From: an uncultured Spartobacteria bacterium
GTDB taxonomy: Bacteria > Verrucomicrobiota > Verrucomicrobiia > Chthoniobacterales > UBA6821
NCBI GenBank assembly: GCA_903847935.1
Contig: CAINEX010000089.1
Coordinates: 1-38,186, forward strand
Reading direction: 5' to 3'
Length of the DNA: 38,186 bases
The notes below the pieces were generated by a model that saw nothing but the letters and a program-made list of their open reading frames with translations, did not search any database and had not been told where the DNA came from. Below are positions 1 through 8,602 of this stretch, piece after piece (position 1 is the stretch's first letter; every line of letters starts with the position of its first letter). The position numbers were made by a program, and so were the translations under genes.

Positions 1-49
1 ATGTAAGATTCCTAGAATAAAGGAGGGTTTCAAAGAAAAGTCAAAGAGG

Positions 50-1075
50 TTAAAAACGTAACGGGGATGACCGTTCTTTCCAGAGATTGAGGAATGAGTC
101 GATGACCTCTTGAACGGAAAGATCATTAACTTCTCTGCTCGCTTTCTGGAGTGTCCGGTGGGGAGCCCCCCACGGCCCCCAGTGCTCCGGATCGGAGTCC
201 CCGAAGAGACAGACCATCGGCTTGCCAAGGGCTGCGGCGAGATGCATCGCTCCCCCATCACTACAGATGATCGCATCACAGTGAGAGAGTGCTCCGATGA
301 GGTCCTCCAAACATTCGGTTCTAACGGCCTGAACCGGCAGACCAACCGTCGCATTCAAGACTTCTGCCGCTTTGTCATCATCTCCGGGATGGAGGGGGTT
401 ATTAGCCGCTCCCGGAGACCAGAGCAGGATAAATTTTGCCCCTAAGGATTGATGGAGTTGATGGGCTGTCTCAGCAAACATGGAGGCAGCCCAACGTTGG
501 GAGGGTTTACGCGCGCTGAGATGGAGACCAATAATGGGGGCCTTCAGTGTCTGCCAGGTCAAGGGAAGGGTGGACTTGATCTTTGCAACGGCATCGGGAT
601 TTGGAGTCAGTCGTGCACTCGGAGTTTCAAACTTCAGACCCATCCTCAGAAGCTGATGGCAGCACTGTTCGACATGATGAGATCCTCCTGCGGTATCTTC
701 CTGATCACGGATCAGGATCTTCTTTGCGCCGATCCATCTTGCGAATCGAATGGCGCTACGCTGAGGCCCTCCGGGTAGGAGGATCCAGTCGAAGCGTTGA
801 CGCCGCAAGTTCCAGATCGTCATGAGGCGGTTCCAAAAGATACAGATGGCACTTTCACCCGGCTCCAGATGTTTCGCCTTCGTGTAGGAGAAGAGGGCAT
901 CGATATCGTGGTTCCCTTCCATCACGGCCATGTTGTATCGGGTAACGAGTGCCGCAATGTAGGCGTTGGGAAGTTGCTCCCGCAAGGCCCTGATCAATGG
1001 TGTTGTGCAGACTAGATCGCCAATATTGTCGCGACGGATAATCAGGATGCGGGGTTGTTTTTCTGGAGAGTCCAA
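50..1075 (-). CDS. Glycosyltransferase family 9 / heptosyltransferase-like protein
   Basis: ORF 341 aa; N-terminal ILIIRRDNIGDLVCTTPLIRALREQLP and C-terminal CDAIICSDGGAMHLAAALGKPMVCLFGDSDPEHWGPWG are typical of the GT9 (WaaC/F/Q-like) family. Confidence 0.88.
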   Translation of the reverse strand: MDSPEKQPRILIIRRDNIGDLVCTTPLIRALREQLPNAYIAALVTRYNMAVMEGNHDIDALFSYTKAKHLEPGESAICIFWNRLMTIWNLRRQRFDWILLPGGPQRSAIRFARWIGAKKILIRDQEDTAGGSHHVEQCCHQLLRMGLKFETPSARLTPNPDAVAKIKSTLPLTWQTLKAPIIGLHLSARKPSQRWAASMFAETAHQLHQSLGAKFILLWSPGAANNPLHPGDDDKAAEVLNATVGLPVQAVRTECLEDLIGALSHCDAIICSDGGAMHLAAALGKPMVCLFGDSDPEHWGPWGAPHRTLQKASREVNDLSVQEVIDSFLNLWKERSSPLRF

Positions 1076-1155
1076 GACACCGATCCAACACCCGGCGCGG
1101 ATGAAAAGAAACCGCTATTTTACGGAATTCTTGGCAGCCTGCCAGGCGGACTCTT

Positions 1156-2265
1156 TTAGGAAGGAATTCGTTCCCTTGTGGTCAATTCCGTAACAAGGGG
1201 TAATCGGATCGTGATCGTCGTGACAATTCCGGGATCGGATTCTGCGATGATTGTTCCGCCGTGAGAGAGGACGATCCAGCGGATAATCGCCAACCCTAGG
1301 CCACAGCCGTCGATCCCCCGGTTATGTGCCGGATCTCCTCTGAAAAAGGGGTCGAATACCTTGGGTAAGGCCGACGGATCAAGACCAGGTCCGGTATTGG
1401 AGATCTGTAACAAGGCTGTATTATCATTATCTCCAGCATTGGGGCTGGTGAGTTGAATCAGGACAGACCCCCCGCGATCATTGAATTTGACGGCATTATC
1501 CAGCAGGTTGAGCAGCATCTGGCGAAGTCGTTCCTGATCACCCGCAACGATGATCGGGTCACAGGTTTCCAGTTTGACGATCAGACCTAAATCACGCGCC
1601 AGAATCTGTGCATCTGCATAGGCCTCTCGCACCAGTTGATCAAGGTGGACCGGGGTGCTTTTCAGGGTCGCAAGCCCTGCTTCTGTCTTAGTGATCAGGG
1701 TGAGCCCCTCGACGATCCGGGTGAGACGATGCACCTCGTGCAGTATGTTTAGCAGGTATTCCCGATGGAGTCCGTTGATCAAGGGATCTTCAAGCGAGGT
1801 TTCGACACTCCCCCGCATGATGGTGAGAGGGGTTTTTAGTTCGTGTGAAGCCCTCAGAGTGAACTGCCGGATCTTCTGGAAAGAATCTTCAAGCCTCGCG
1901 GCCATCTCGTTGAAGCCCTCCGTCAAGCGATCAAACTCGTCTCCGTTAAAACTCCTGGGGAGACGAACATCCAAGTTCGACTCATTGAGATCCGAGACCG
2001 CTTTGCCTAGAGCCCTAACCGGTTCAAGAGCCTTCCTCATGAGTAGCCACCCCCCTCCGAGTCCGAGGATCGTCGCTGGAACAGCCACCCATAGCACACT
2101 CTGAAGTAGATCGACCACGACGTCATCCTCAGGAGCAAGACCGAGGCGTGCTCTTTCGTGTTGGGGTTCGACGACCCATTCCTGATAGAGCAGAGTTCCG
2201 CAGATCAGTAAGGAAATAAGGAGAACGCCGGCATAGAGGGTTGACAGTCGAAGTCGGAAGCTCAT
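1156..2265 (-). CDS. Sensor histidine kinase (HAMP, HisKA, HATPase_c)
   Basis: 369 aa; H-box RASHELKTPLTIMRGSVE, N-box LLNLLDNAVKFNDRGG, G-box GCGLGLAIIRWIV, N-terminal TM segments. Confidence 0.95.
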   Translation of the reverse strand: MSFRLRLSTLYAGVLLISLLICGTLLYQEWVVEPQHERARLGLAPEDDVVVDLLQSVLWVAVPATILGLGGGWLLMRKALEPVRALGKAVSDLNESNLDVRLPRSFNGDEFDRLTEGFNEMAARLEDSFQKIRQFTLRASHELKTPLTIMRGSVETSLEDPLINGLHREYLLNILHEVHRLTRIVEGLTLITKTEAGLATLKSTPVHLDQLVREAYADAQILARDLGLIVKLETCDPIIVAGDQERLRQMLLNLLDNAVKFNDRGGSVLIQLTSPNAGDNDNTALLQISNTGPGLDPSALPKVFDPFFRGDPAHNRGIDGCGLGLAIIRWIVLSHGGTIIAESDPGIVTTITIRLPLVTELTTRERIPS

Positions 2266-2269
2266 GGTA

Positions 2270-2944
2270 TTAGGATTCCACCCGCATCACATAACCCATC
2301 CCGCGCACCGTATGCAGCAGACGCACCTGGGTATCGGCATCAACTTTATCGCGAAGCCTTCGCATGTACACATCCACAATGTTGGTCCCGGGGTCGAAAG
2401 AATATCCCCAGACATGCTGAAGGATCGTAGCCCGGTCACAGATTCTTCCAGCTGATCTCATCAAAAATTCAAGGAGTTGAAACTCGCGGGTGCTGAGATC
2501 AAGTAGTCTGCCGCCGCGACGAACAGTACGGGTGATGGCATCGATGGAAAGGTCGGCAAGTTGTAGTCCTGCAGGTTGCTGGGGAAGAGAGCGTCGTCCC
2601 AAGGCCCTGACCCTTGCTATCAGTTCGCCGAGGCCGAAGGGCTTGGGTAGATAATCATCGGCTCCTGCATCCAGTCCCCCGACCCGGTCCTCCATCCCGC
2701 CGCGGGCAGAGAGAAGGAGGACCGGGATGGTGTTCTTACTTCGACGGAGATCACGTAACACACTCAGGCCATCCTGTTTTGGAAGCAGGATATCGAGTAC
2801 GATGACATCCGCGGGATGACTGGTTAAAAATGGGATCACTTGATCACCTTCAGTCAGCACATCAACCTGAAATCCCTCACTGGTGAGAGCCTTGCGAACG
2901 AAAGCAGCCGTCTTCTTTTCATCCTCGACGACTAGAACGTGCAT
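2270..2944 (-). CDS. OmpR-family response regulator
   Basis: Start chosen at MHVLVVEDEKKTAAFVRKAL (ATG at 2944), not the ORF-track start at 3073; receiver aspartate in VIVLDILLPKQDG and winged-helix DIVDVYMRRLRDKVD-like C-terminus (NIVDVYMRRLRDKVD); lies just upstream of the kinase. Confidence 0.94.
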   Translation of the reverse strand: MHVLVVEDEKKTAAFVRKALTSEGFQVDVLTEGDQVIPFLTSHPADVIVLDILLPKQDGLSVLRDLRRSKNTIPVLLLSARGGMEDRVGGLDAGADDYLPKPFGLGELIARVRALGRRSLPQQPAGLQLADLSIDAITRTVRRGGRLLDLSTREFQLLEFLMRSAGRICDRATILQHVWGYSFDPGTNIVDVYMRRLRDKVDADTQVRLLHTVRGMGYVMRVES

Positions 2945-3009
2945 GGCTCGGTCAACTTGAGTTCTTGGGTATCGGGGCCTTGGCCATGGAGCCCCGAACC
3001 CTCGATCTG

Positions 3010-3951
3010 TCAGTGAAGGGTGGTATGCGATTGGAGTTTTGTCGAGCCATCCGACTCCTCCTCCATCACACATCCGATACCCGGAGCAAAATATTTGAAC
3101 TCGGTTGATCCATCGGAGGCATGCTCCTCAACTTTGACACAGTTTCTGAAAGTTCCGGCCGGGACGACGGCTTTGGCTGCCAGGGAGACAATCTTGTCCC
3201 TTTCCGTGGTGATCTTTGGGACATTCTCTGAGCTGAACGAGGAGTACATCGTGGGTTTCGCTGGAAGCAGCAGCCCCGGGATTGCGGTGTCCTTCCCAAG
3301 AAGCCATGCCCCGTCATGCCCGATAATTTTCCCATCCTTGTAGGAATCCACATCCTCACCAAGATAGTAGACATTACCGGCATCATCTTGGGCGAAGTAG
3401 TCACGGGTGATTTCGATAACCTTACCCCCGATGCTCTCCTGATCGACCACAGTCAGGGCCTGCACTTTTTTCCCATTGATGGTGAAGGTTTTCCGGAGAT
3501 CGGGACGGGCTGTCCTGACCACTCTCTCCGAGGGATCCTTGCCTCCCACGAGAATATCTTCTTTCAGATTTGCTAACGGCAGGTAGGCGTTGGTGATGTT
3601 GCGCGGGTGGGAGAAGACCATCACTCCCTGACCCTTTGCGGCATGGACTTCAGCGGCCTTGTCCTCGGCATCGTCATGCTTTGTTTGGATCAGCTTGCCA
3701 TCCGCCGTGATCATGAGGTCGGAGGTTGCCCCATTTTTTTATCGTATTGGCGCCTCATAGAGGGAGAGGCCATTGATTTTTTTATTCTCCATGTCAGCGG
3801 ATTGACCCTTTTTCCCTCCGTTTGAGAGGATGGTTGCACGCACGGCTTCGGGGAGTTCCTTCCATGATACCGGTGTCCCTGCAATGACCGATGAGGTCAT
3901 TGCCAGGACAAGGAGCCATGGGAGTGCTTGCTGTGATGGCAAGTTTTTCAT
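3010..3951 (-). pseudogene. Secreted PepSY-like protein interrupted by one in-frame TAA (pseudogene, or two-part gene)
   Basis: ORFs 3739..3951 (signal peptide MKNLPSQQALPWLLVLAMTSSVIAG) and 3010..3714 are in the same frame, separated by TAA at 3739-3741. Reading through gives ..KKINGLSLYEAPIR*KNGATSDLMITADGKLIQTKHDD.., a continuous PepSY-like segment. Confidence 0.7.
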
Positions 3952-3976
3952 GGGGGACTAGGCTGGGGAATATCGC

Positions 3977-4384
3977 TTACTGCTTTGTTGCCGACGTTAG
4001 CTCAGAGATCAGACTTTCGAGGGCGGCCTTACCCTTTTCCGGCTTGTACTTGCTGCTGCGCAGCGAGGAGATCCCTTTGTCGAGGGTCTTGTCGATGATG
4101 GTCCAGGTGGCCTCGTCCTTCGGCTTGAGATCGGACTCCTTGGCATCCCAAGCCGTTTCCAGATCGGTCAACTTGGTGACCATCTCTTCCTTTTTGCCGG
4201 CATTGAGCGCATCAAGGGTAGCCGTTGCCAATGTCTTGAATTCGGCTGTCTCCGATGCGGTGTAGACTTGGGCGGGAGACCCCTCCTCCTTCTTCGCCTG
4301 AAGGTTGTTGAGGGAGAGGGCTAGGATGAGAAGTGCAAAAGACGGAAGCAGTTTATTGATCATGGTGTTGGATGGGTTTTTCAT
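3977..4384 (-). CDS. Small secreted hypothetical protein
   Basis: 135 aa with signal peptide MINKLLPSFALLILALSLNNLQA; Lys/Glu-rich helical mature part; same orientation as the PepSY genes. Confidence 0.65.
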   Translation of the reverse strand: MKNPSNTMINKLLPSFALLILALSLNNLQAKKEEGSPAQVYTASETAEFKTLATATLDALNAGKKEEMVTKLTDLETAWDAKESDLKPKDEATWTIIDKTLDKGISSLRSSKYKPEKGKAALESLISELTSATKQ

Positions 4385-4439
4385 GGTGTTTGGTTAGTTG
4401 TTATTTTTAATTTTGGGTGCTGAATCGAGGAAATAGTCC

Positions 4440-5399
4440 TTACCGGCCTTTCTCCTTTTTATCGGCTGCGGCCTCATTCTTCTGATCCTTGGCATTTTCC
4501 TGCTGGTTGGAAACGATTGCTCCGGTTACCGCATCCACCATCACTTCGGTGATGGAGGTTGTGCTGGGTTTGGAGATGTCAAAAGACCAGACCAGTTTGC
4601 CGTTTTCCTTTTCAAGTTCGGCATCTTCTTTGAGGGAACCGTTTGGGACAGCGGCAAGAGCCGTCTTGGTGGCTGCTGCCTTGCTGACCTTGGCCTGTGG
4701 GAGCAGGGTTGCCATCTCGGCCTTCTTCTTCTGAGCCCAAGCCTGTTTTTTCTTTGCCCAGGCGGCTTTTTTAGCCTTTTCCGCACGGATGTCTTCTGGG
4801 GTCTCGACTTCGGTCCAAACCACTTCGCCGGTCAGTGCATCGACAGCCACTTCGGTGATATCGGGTGACATGGGTGTCGCGAGGTCGAAACTCCAGCGTA
4901 GCTTTCCATGCCACAGCTTGAGCTGGGAAGACCGGACCTTGCTACCGGGGAATCGCGCCAAGGCACTATTGGCGGCATCTCTCTTGCTGACCTTGGCTTG
5001 CTTTAGCAGTTCGGATTGTGTGGGCAGATTCTCTTCATTGCCCCACATCTCCTCTTTGCCCGCCGCCATGGCGTTCTTTGCCGAAGGATCTTCAAGGCCT
5101 GTGGAGACCACCTTTCCTGTCAAGGCATTGACTCCGACCTCCGTGATCTTCCTTGAGCCGGGAGTGACCACATCAAAGGACCAGAGGATCTTTCCATCCT
5201 CCTTTTCAATCCATGACGATTTGATTTTGCTGTTAGGAACTGCAGCCAGCGCGCTCTTGGCGGCATCAGCCTTGCTGACTTTGGCTTGGGCCGCGAGTGC
5301 AGCATCGTTCTCGTGATCTTCGGCATGTAGTGGGAGCGAGAAAGCTTCGGCGATTGCTGTCAGCGCCAGCAGGGTTCTGAGGAGGGGAGATGATTTCAT
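4440..5399 (-). CDS. Secreted protein with three tandem PepSY-like repeats
   Basis: 319 aa; signal peptide; three copies of QAKVSK..A...AL...P...(W/L)SFD...P....ITEV.V(N/D)A(L/V)TG..V. Confidence 0.8.
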   Translation of the reverse strand: MKSSPLLRTLLALTAIAEAFSLPLHAEDHENDAALAAQAKVSKADAAKSALAAVPNSKIKSSWIEKEDGKILWSFDVVTPGSRKITEVGVNALTGKVVSTGLEDPSAKNAMAAGKEEMWGNEENLPTQSELLKQAKVSKRDAANSALARFPGSKVRSSQLKLWHGKLRWSFDLATPMSPDITEVAVDALTGEVVWTEVETPEDIRAEKAKKAAWAKKKQAWAQKKKAEMATLLPQAKVSKAAATKTALAAVPNGSLKEDAELEKENGKLVWSFDISKPSTTSITEVMVDAVTGAIVSNQQENAKDQKNEAAADKKEKGR

Positions 5400-5540
5400 C
5401 GGAAGTATGATTTGGTTTGGTTAGACTAAGGTGTTAACTGTGGCAAAGTTGCTGGTGAAAATCCCGAAGTTTAAGATGACAATTCGTTCATTTTTAAGAT
5501 GGTGTTTGCTCCATGAGGGAACTCGTGATCCCCTGAAACC

Positions 5541-6521
5541 ATGAAAGAAAACACCCTTCCCCTCCTGGTTTCCCTTCTCCTTGCAGCGCTCTTTCTTCCC
5601 ATGGTGCAAGCCGCGCCTTCGCTTGATGCAGGCAAGCCGATCCCACTGCCCGGAACATCGGGACGGTTTGATTTCATTCGCATCGATTCTACTGCGGATA
5701 GACTCCTTCTCGGCCATACTGGCAACCACTCTTTCGATGTCTTCGATATCAAGTCCGGCAAGCTTCTCAAATCGTTCGCCGGCTACGATGCCGCCGACGC
5801 AGGATCTGATTCAGGGAGAGGATTCTATTATGCAAGCTGCAGTGACCCCGCGCGCCTGCTGATGGTTGATTCCTCAAAAATGGAGGTGGCTGGAGAAGTG
5901 CCCCTTCCAGCTAATACCGACCTGATGGGAGTAAACCCTGCAACAGGAATGGTTCATGTCTGCGACGACACGGCCCCAAACCGCTGGGTGATCGACCCCT
6001 CCACCAAAAAAATCGATCACACGATTAAGTTTGAAGGTAGCGGCATGGAGGATGTCGTTTTCTCAGGCGACGGGAAGCTGGTCTATCAGGCGATCAAAGG
6101 AACAGGCAGCATTGCGGTCTATGATATCGAATCGCAAAAAGTCACCGCAACATGGCCCTGCGGAGTGAAGGGCCCATGGGGCATGGCCATGGTTCCCGAT
6201 CAGAACGTTCTTCTTGCCGCCTGTGCCGGGAAATTGCTCATGGTTGAGTGCACATCGGGGAAAGTGATCACCTCCGCCCCGATTGCCAGGAGCGTGGATG
6301 AGATGGCATATGACCCTGCTCTTCATCGCGCCTACTGCTCCAGTCGAACTGGTAAAATTTCTGTTGTTTCGGTGGGACAGGGAAAACTCACCCCGCTGGA
6401 TGATGTGACGAGCCAATCTGGATGTGCCAATGTGGTAGTTGATCCCAAGACCCACACGGTCTGGATTGCATACGGCAACGAGGCCGGAGCATTTGTTCAG
6501 CCCTTCACGCAGGCGAAATAG
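5541..6521 (+). CDS. YncE-like beta-propeller exported protein
   Basis: 326 aa; signal peptide MKENTLPLLVSLLLAALFLPMVQA; repeated propeller blades (FDVFDIKSGKLLKSF, IAVYDIESQKVTATW, LLMVECTSGKVITS). Confidence 0.82.
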   Translation: MKENTLPLLVSLLLAALFLPMVQAAPSLDAGKPIPLPGTSGRFDFIRIDSTADRLLLGHTGNHSFDVFDIKSGKLLKSFAGYDAADAGSDSGRGFYYASCSDPARLLMVDSSKMEVAGEVPLPANTDLMGVNPATGMVHVCDDTAPNRWVIDPSTKKIDHTIKFEGSGMEDVVFSGDGKLVYQAIKGTGSIAVYDIESQKVTATWPCGVKGPWGMAMVPDQNVLLAACAGKLLMVECTSGKVITSAPIARSVDEMAYDPALHRAYCSSRTGKISVVSVGQGKLTPLDDVTSQSGCANVVVDPKTHTVWIAYGNEAGAFVQPFTQAK

Positions 6522-6535
6522 CTAAATGTGAGAAA

Positions 6536-6566
6536 CGTCGGGCGACACCTGGCGGTGAGCCCGACG
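6536..6566. terminator. Strong hairpin between convergent genes, putative bidirectional terminator
   Basis: CGTCGGGC ... GCCCGACG perfect 8-bp arms with nested CACC/GGTG; located between the stops of the 5541 (+) and 6590 (-) genes; no clear U-tract. Confidence 0.5.
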
Positions 6567-6589
6567 CATCAAGCAAAAGCAGGGAATCC

Positions 6590-8194
6590 TTAGTCAGAAC
6601 TCCCCTCGTCTTCGATGGCTTTGCCCTTTTTGCTCTTCTTCTCGGGCTTGATCCCTTTGAGTTCGTCGAGCAGCGTCTTGATTTCCTCGATGACGTGACC
6701 CTTCAGAGGTTTCACACCCACCCTGTTTTCGAAGTCAGCTAGGGCGGCCTTCATCTCCTTGACCTTTTCAGGATGTGTCGGCGCCAGATCGTGGTGCTCG
6801 CCGAGGTCATCGTGGATGTTGTAGAGCTCGTCTCTGTCCTCGTAGACAAAGTGAACCAACTTCATGTCTCCATCCAGCATGGCGGCCATGGCTGGGTTGC
6901 CGGTGGCAACGCGGGCCCCATCATAATACCAGAAGATCGGCTTACGGGGGTGGCTCATGTCTCCCTTGAGGACTGGAGCGAAGCTCTCTCCATCAAGATG
7001 GATGTCGGGTCGGAGGGGAAGCCCCGCCATGTCAAGGAAAGTGGGGAAGAAGTCTGTTCCCGTCACCGCACGATCCGACACTGTGCCGGGTTTGGTGACC
7101 CCTGGCCAGTATACCATCATCGGAACCCTCATGCCCCCCTCGTAGAGCCATCCCTTGCCGGTGCGGAGAGGCTTGTTGGAGGTAGCCATGCCGCGGTTCC
7201 CAAGAAGATCCGTTGTGGAGAGGCCTCCATTGTCGCCGGCCAGCACGATGATCGTGTCCTTGTCATAGCCAAGCTCGACAAGGGTTTTGCGGATCCTGTC
7301 CACGCTCTCGTCAATGCTCTTCACCATCGCTGCATAGACGGGGAGATTCTGCTTCATCTTCACTTTTCCCGTATAATCGGCCTCATATTCCGGGCCGTCG
7401 TCCTTCGGCATTGTCTTGAGTTTCTCCTCAAAGTGCTTCACTAGCTCCGGCTTGCCCTCGAGCGGTTCGTGAACCAAGTAGTGGGAGAGTTCAATCAAGA
7501 AAGGTTTATCAGGGTGATCCTTCTTGTGATCCTTCAGGAATTGAATGGTCTCATCAGTCAGACGGTCGGCGATGTATTCCCCCGGCTTGCCCTGCTCTAG
7601 TCCATAGGGAGCCACATTATGATCCTCCCTGGTAGCATGCTTGGCTGGCTTGTCGGGATTATAGTAGGGCCAGAAGTGAGTTGTTAACGCACCGAGACTA
7701 CAGCCCCCCTTGTTGATCTCAAACCCATGATCCTGAGGCCAGAAACCCTTCTGACCTTCGTGCCACTTTCCTGCGAAGAAGGTGCTGTAACCCGCATCTT
7801 TGAAGAGGCTTGCATAGACAACCTGATCGAGTGGAAGACCCGTATCCCCTCGAAGCTCGGGACGATTATGGTCTTTCCCCGTGAGAATCGAGAGGCGGGA
7901 AGGGACACAGCGGGGAGCTGCCTCATAGCCGCGTGTGAACTTAAAGCCGTCGGCAGCCAGTTGGTCGATGGCGGGTGACTCGTAGAAGGTGCTCCCCATG
8001 CAGGAGAGATCCTTCCAGCCGAGGTCATCCATCAGGAAGAAAATGATATTGGGCCTCTTTGCGGCATTCGTTTGGGTTTGGGTAGGAGAAGGAGCTGGGC
8101 TAGAAGAGGCCGTGGGGGTGGCATTCTCGGCTAGGATCATCGAGGGGAGCGAGAAAGTGGCGATGGCCAGAGTCAGGAGGGGTTTTTTAATCAT
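6590..8194 (-). CDS. Sulfatase (arylsulfatase family, formylglycine-type)
   Basis: PNIIFFLMDDLGWKDLSCMG metal-binding N-terminus, CVPSR (CxPSR) sulfatase signature, GKWHEG; signal peptide starts at MIKKPLLTLAIATFSLPSMILA (ATG at 8194; the ORF-track start at 8239 is probably too early). Confidence 0.94.
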   Translation of the reverse strand: MIKKPLLTLAIATFSLPSMILAENATPTASSSPAPSPTQTQTNAAKRPNIIFFLMDDLGWKDLSCMGSTFYESPAIDQLAADGFKFTRGYEAAPRCVPSRLSILTGKDHNRPELRGDTGLPLDQVVYASLFKDAGYSTFFAGKWHEGQKGFWPQDHGFEINKGGCSLGALTTHFWPYYNPDKPAKHATREDHNVAPYGLEQGKPGEYIADRLTDETIQFLKDHKKDHPDKPFLIELSHYLVHEPLEGKPELVKHFEEKLKTMPKDDGPEYEADYTGKVKMKQNLPVYAAMVKSIDESVDRIRKTLVELGYDKDTIIVLAGDNGGLSTTDLLGNRGMATSNKPLRTGKGWLYEGGMRVPMMVYWPGVTKPGTVSDRAVTGTDFFPTFLDMAGLPLRPDIHLDGESFAPVLKGDMSHPRKPIFWYYDGARVATGNPAMAAMLDGDMKLVHFVYEDRDELYNIHDDLGEHHDLAPTHPEKVKEMKAALADFENRVGVKPLKGHVIEEIKTLLDELKGIKPEKKSKKGKAIEDEGSSD

Positions 8195-8330
8195 GGGAGT
8201 TGAGGGGTGTGAAACACCATCGATACAGAAAAGTTGCACAAATGGGTATAAAATGTGCGGGAAGGCGATTGTTAGCCACCCCTCTTCTCCCTCTTGGAAG
8301 AGGCTTCCTTGGAATCACTCGCAAAAAAAC

Positions 8331-8406
8331 TGGTGCGCCCGGCAGGAATCGAACCTGCTACCAAGGGTTTAGAAAACCCCTGCTCTATCCGATGAGCTAC
8401 GAGCGC
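8331..8406 (-). tRNA. tRNA-Arg(TCT) with encoded CCA
   Basis: Reverse complement GCGCTCGTAGCTCATCGGATAGAGCAGGGGTTTTCTAAACCCTTGGTAGCAGGTTCGATTCCTGCCGGGCGCACCA folds as a cloverleaf; anticodon loop TTTCTAA. Confidence 0.93.
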
Positions 8407-8602
8407 AAAGCACTTCATTATCAGGCTAGATAGGAATGGGGAAAAAGCTAAAATTTGACTTTTGTAAAGTTTGCACAAGCTTTAAGACGTGAATGGTATT
8501 GAAAACATCAAGGTAAAGACTTCAAGGACGTCTACGCGCCAGAACTGGACAAGCGATTCCCTACAATGATCGGAGTTGTAGCAGTTCAATAATACTGGCA
8601 TC

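Noticed and set aside
1655-2104. 149-aa plus-strand ORF opposite the histidine kinase
   Set aside because: Fully antisense to a well-supported kinase; no domain recognised
2945-3073. Upstream extension of the response regulator ORF (MCDGGGVGWLDKTPIAYHPS..)
   Set aside because: The receiver domain starts at MHVLVVEDE; the extension overlaps the 3' end of the neighbouring gene and has no domain features
6773-7444. 223-aa plus-strand ORF opposite the sulfatase
   Set aside because: Antisense to a clear sulfatase; composition not protein-like
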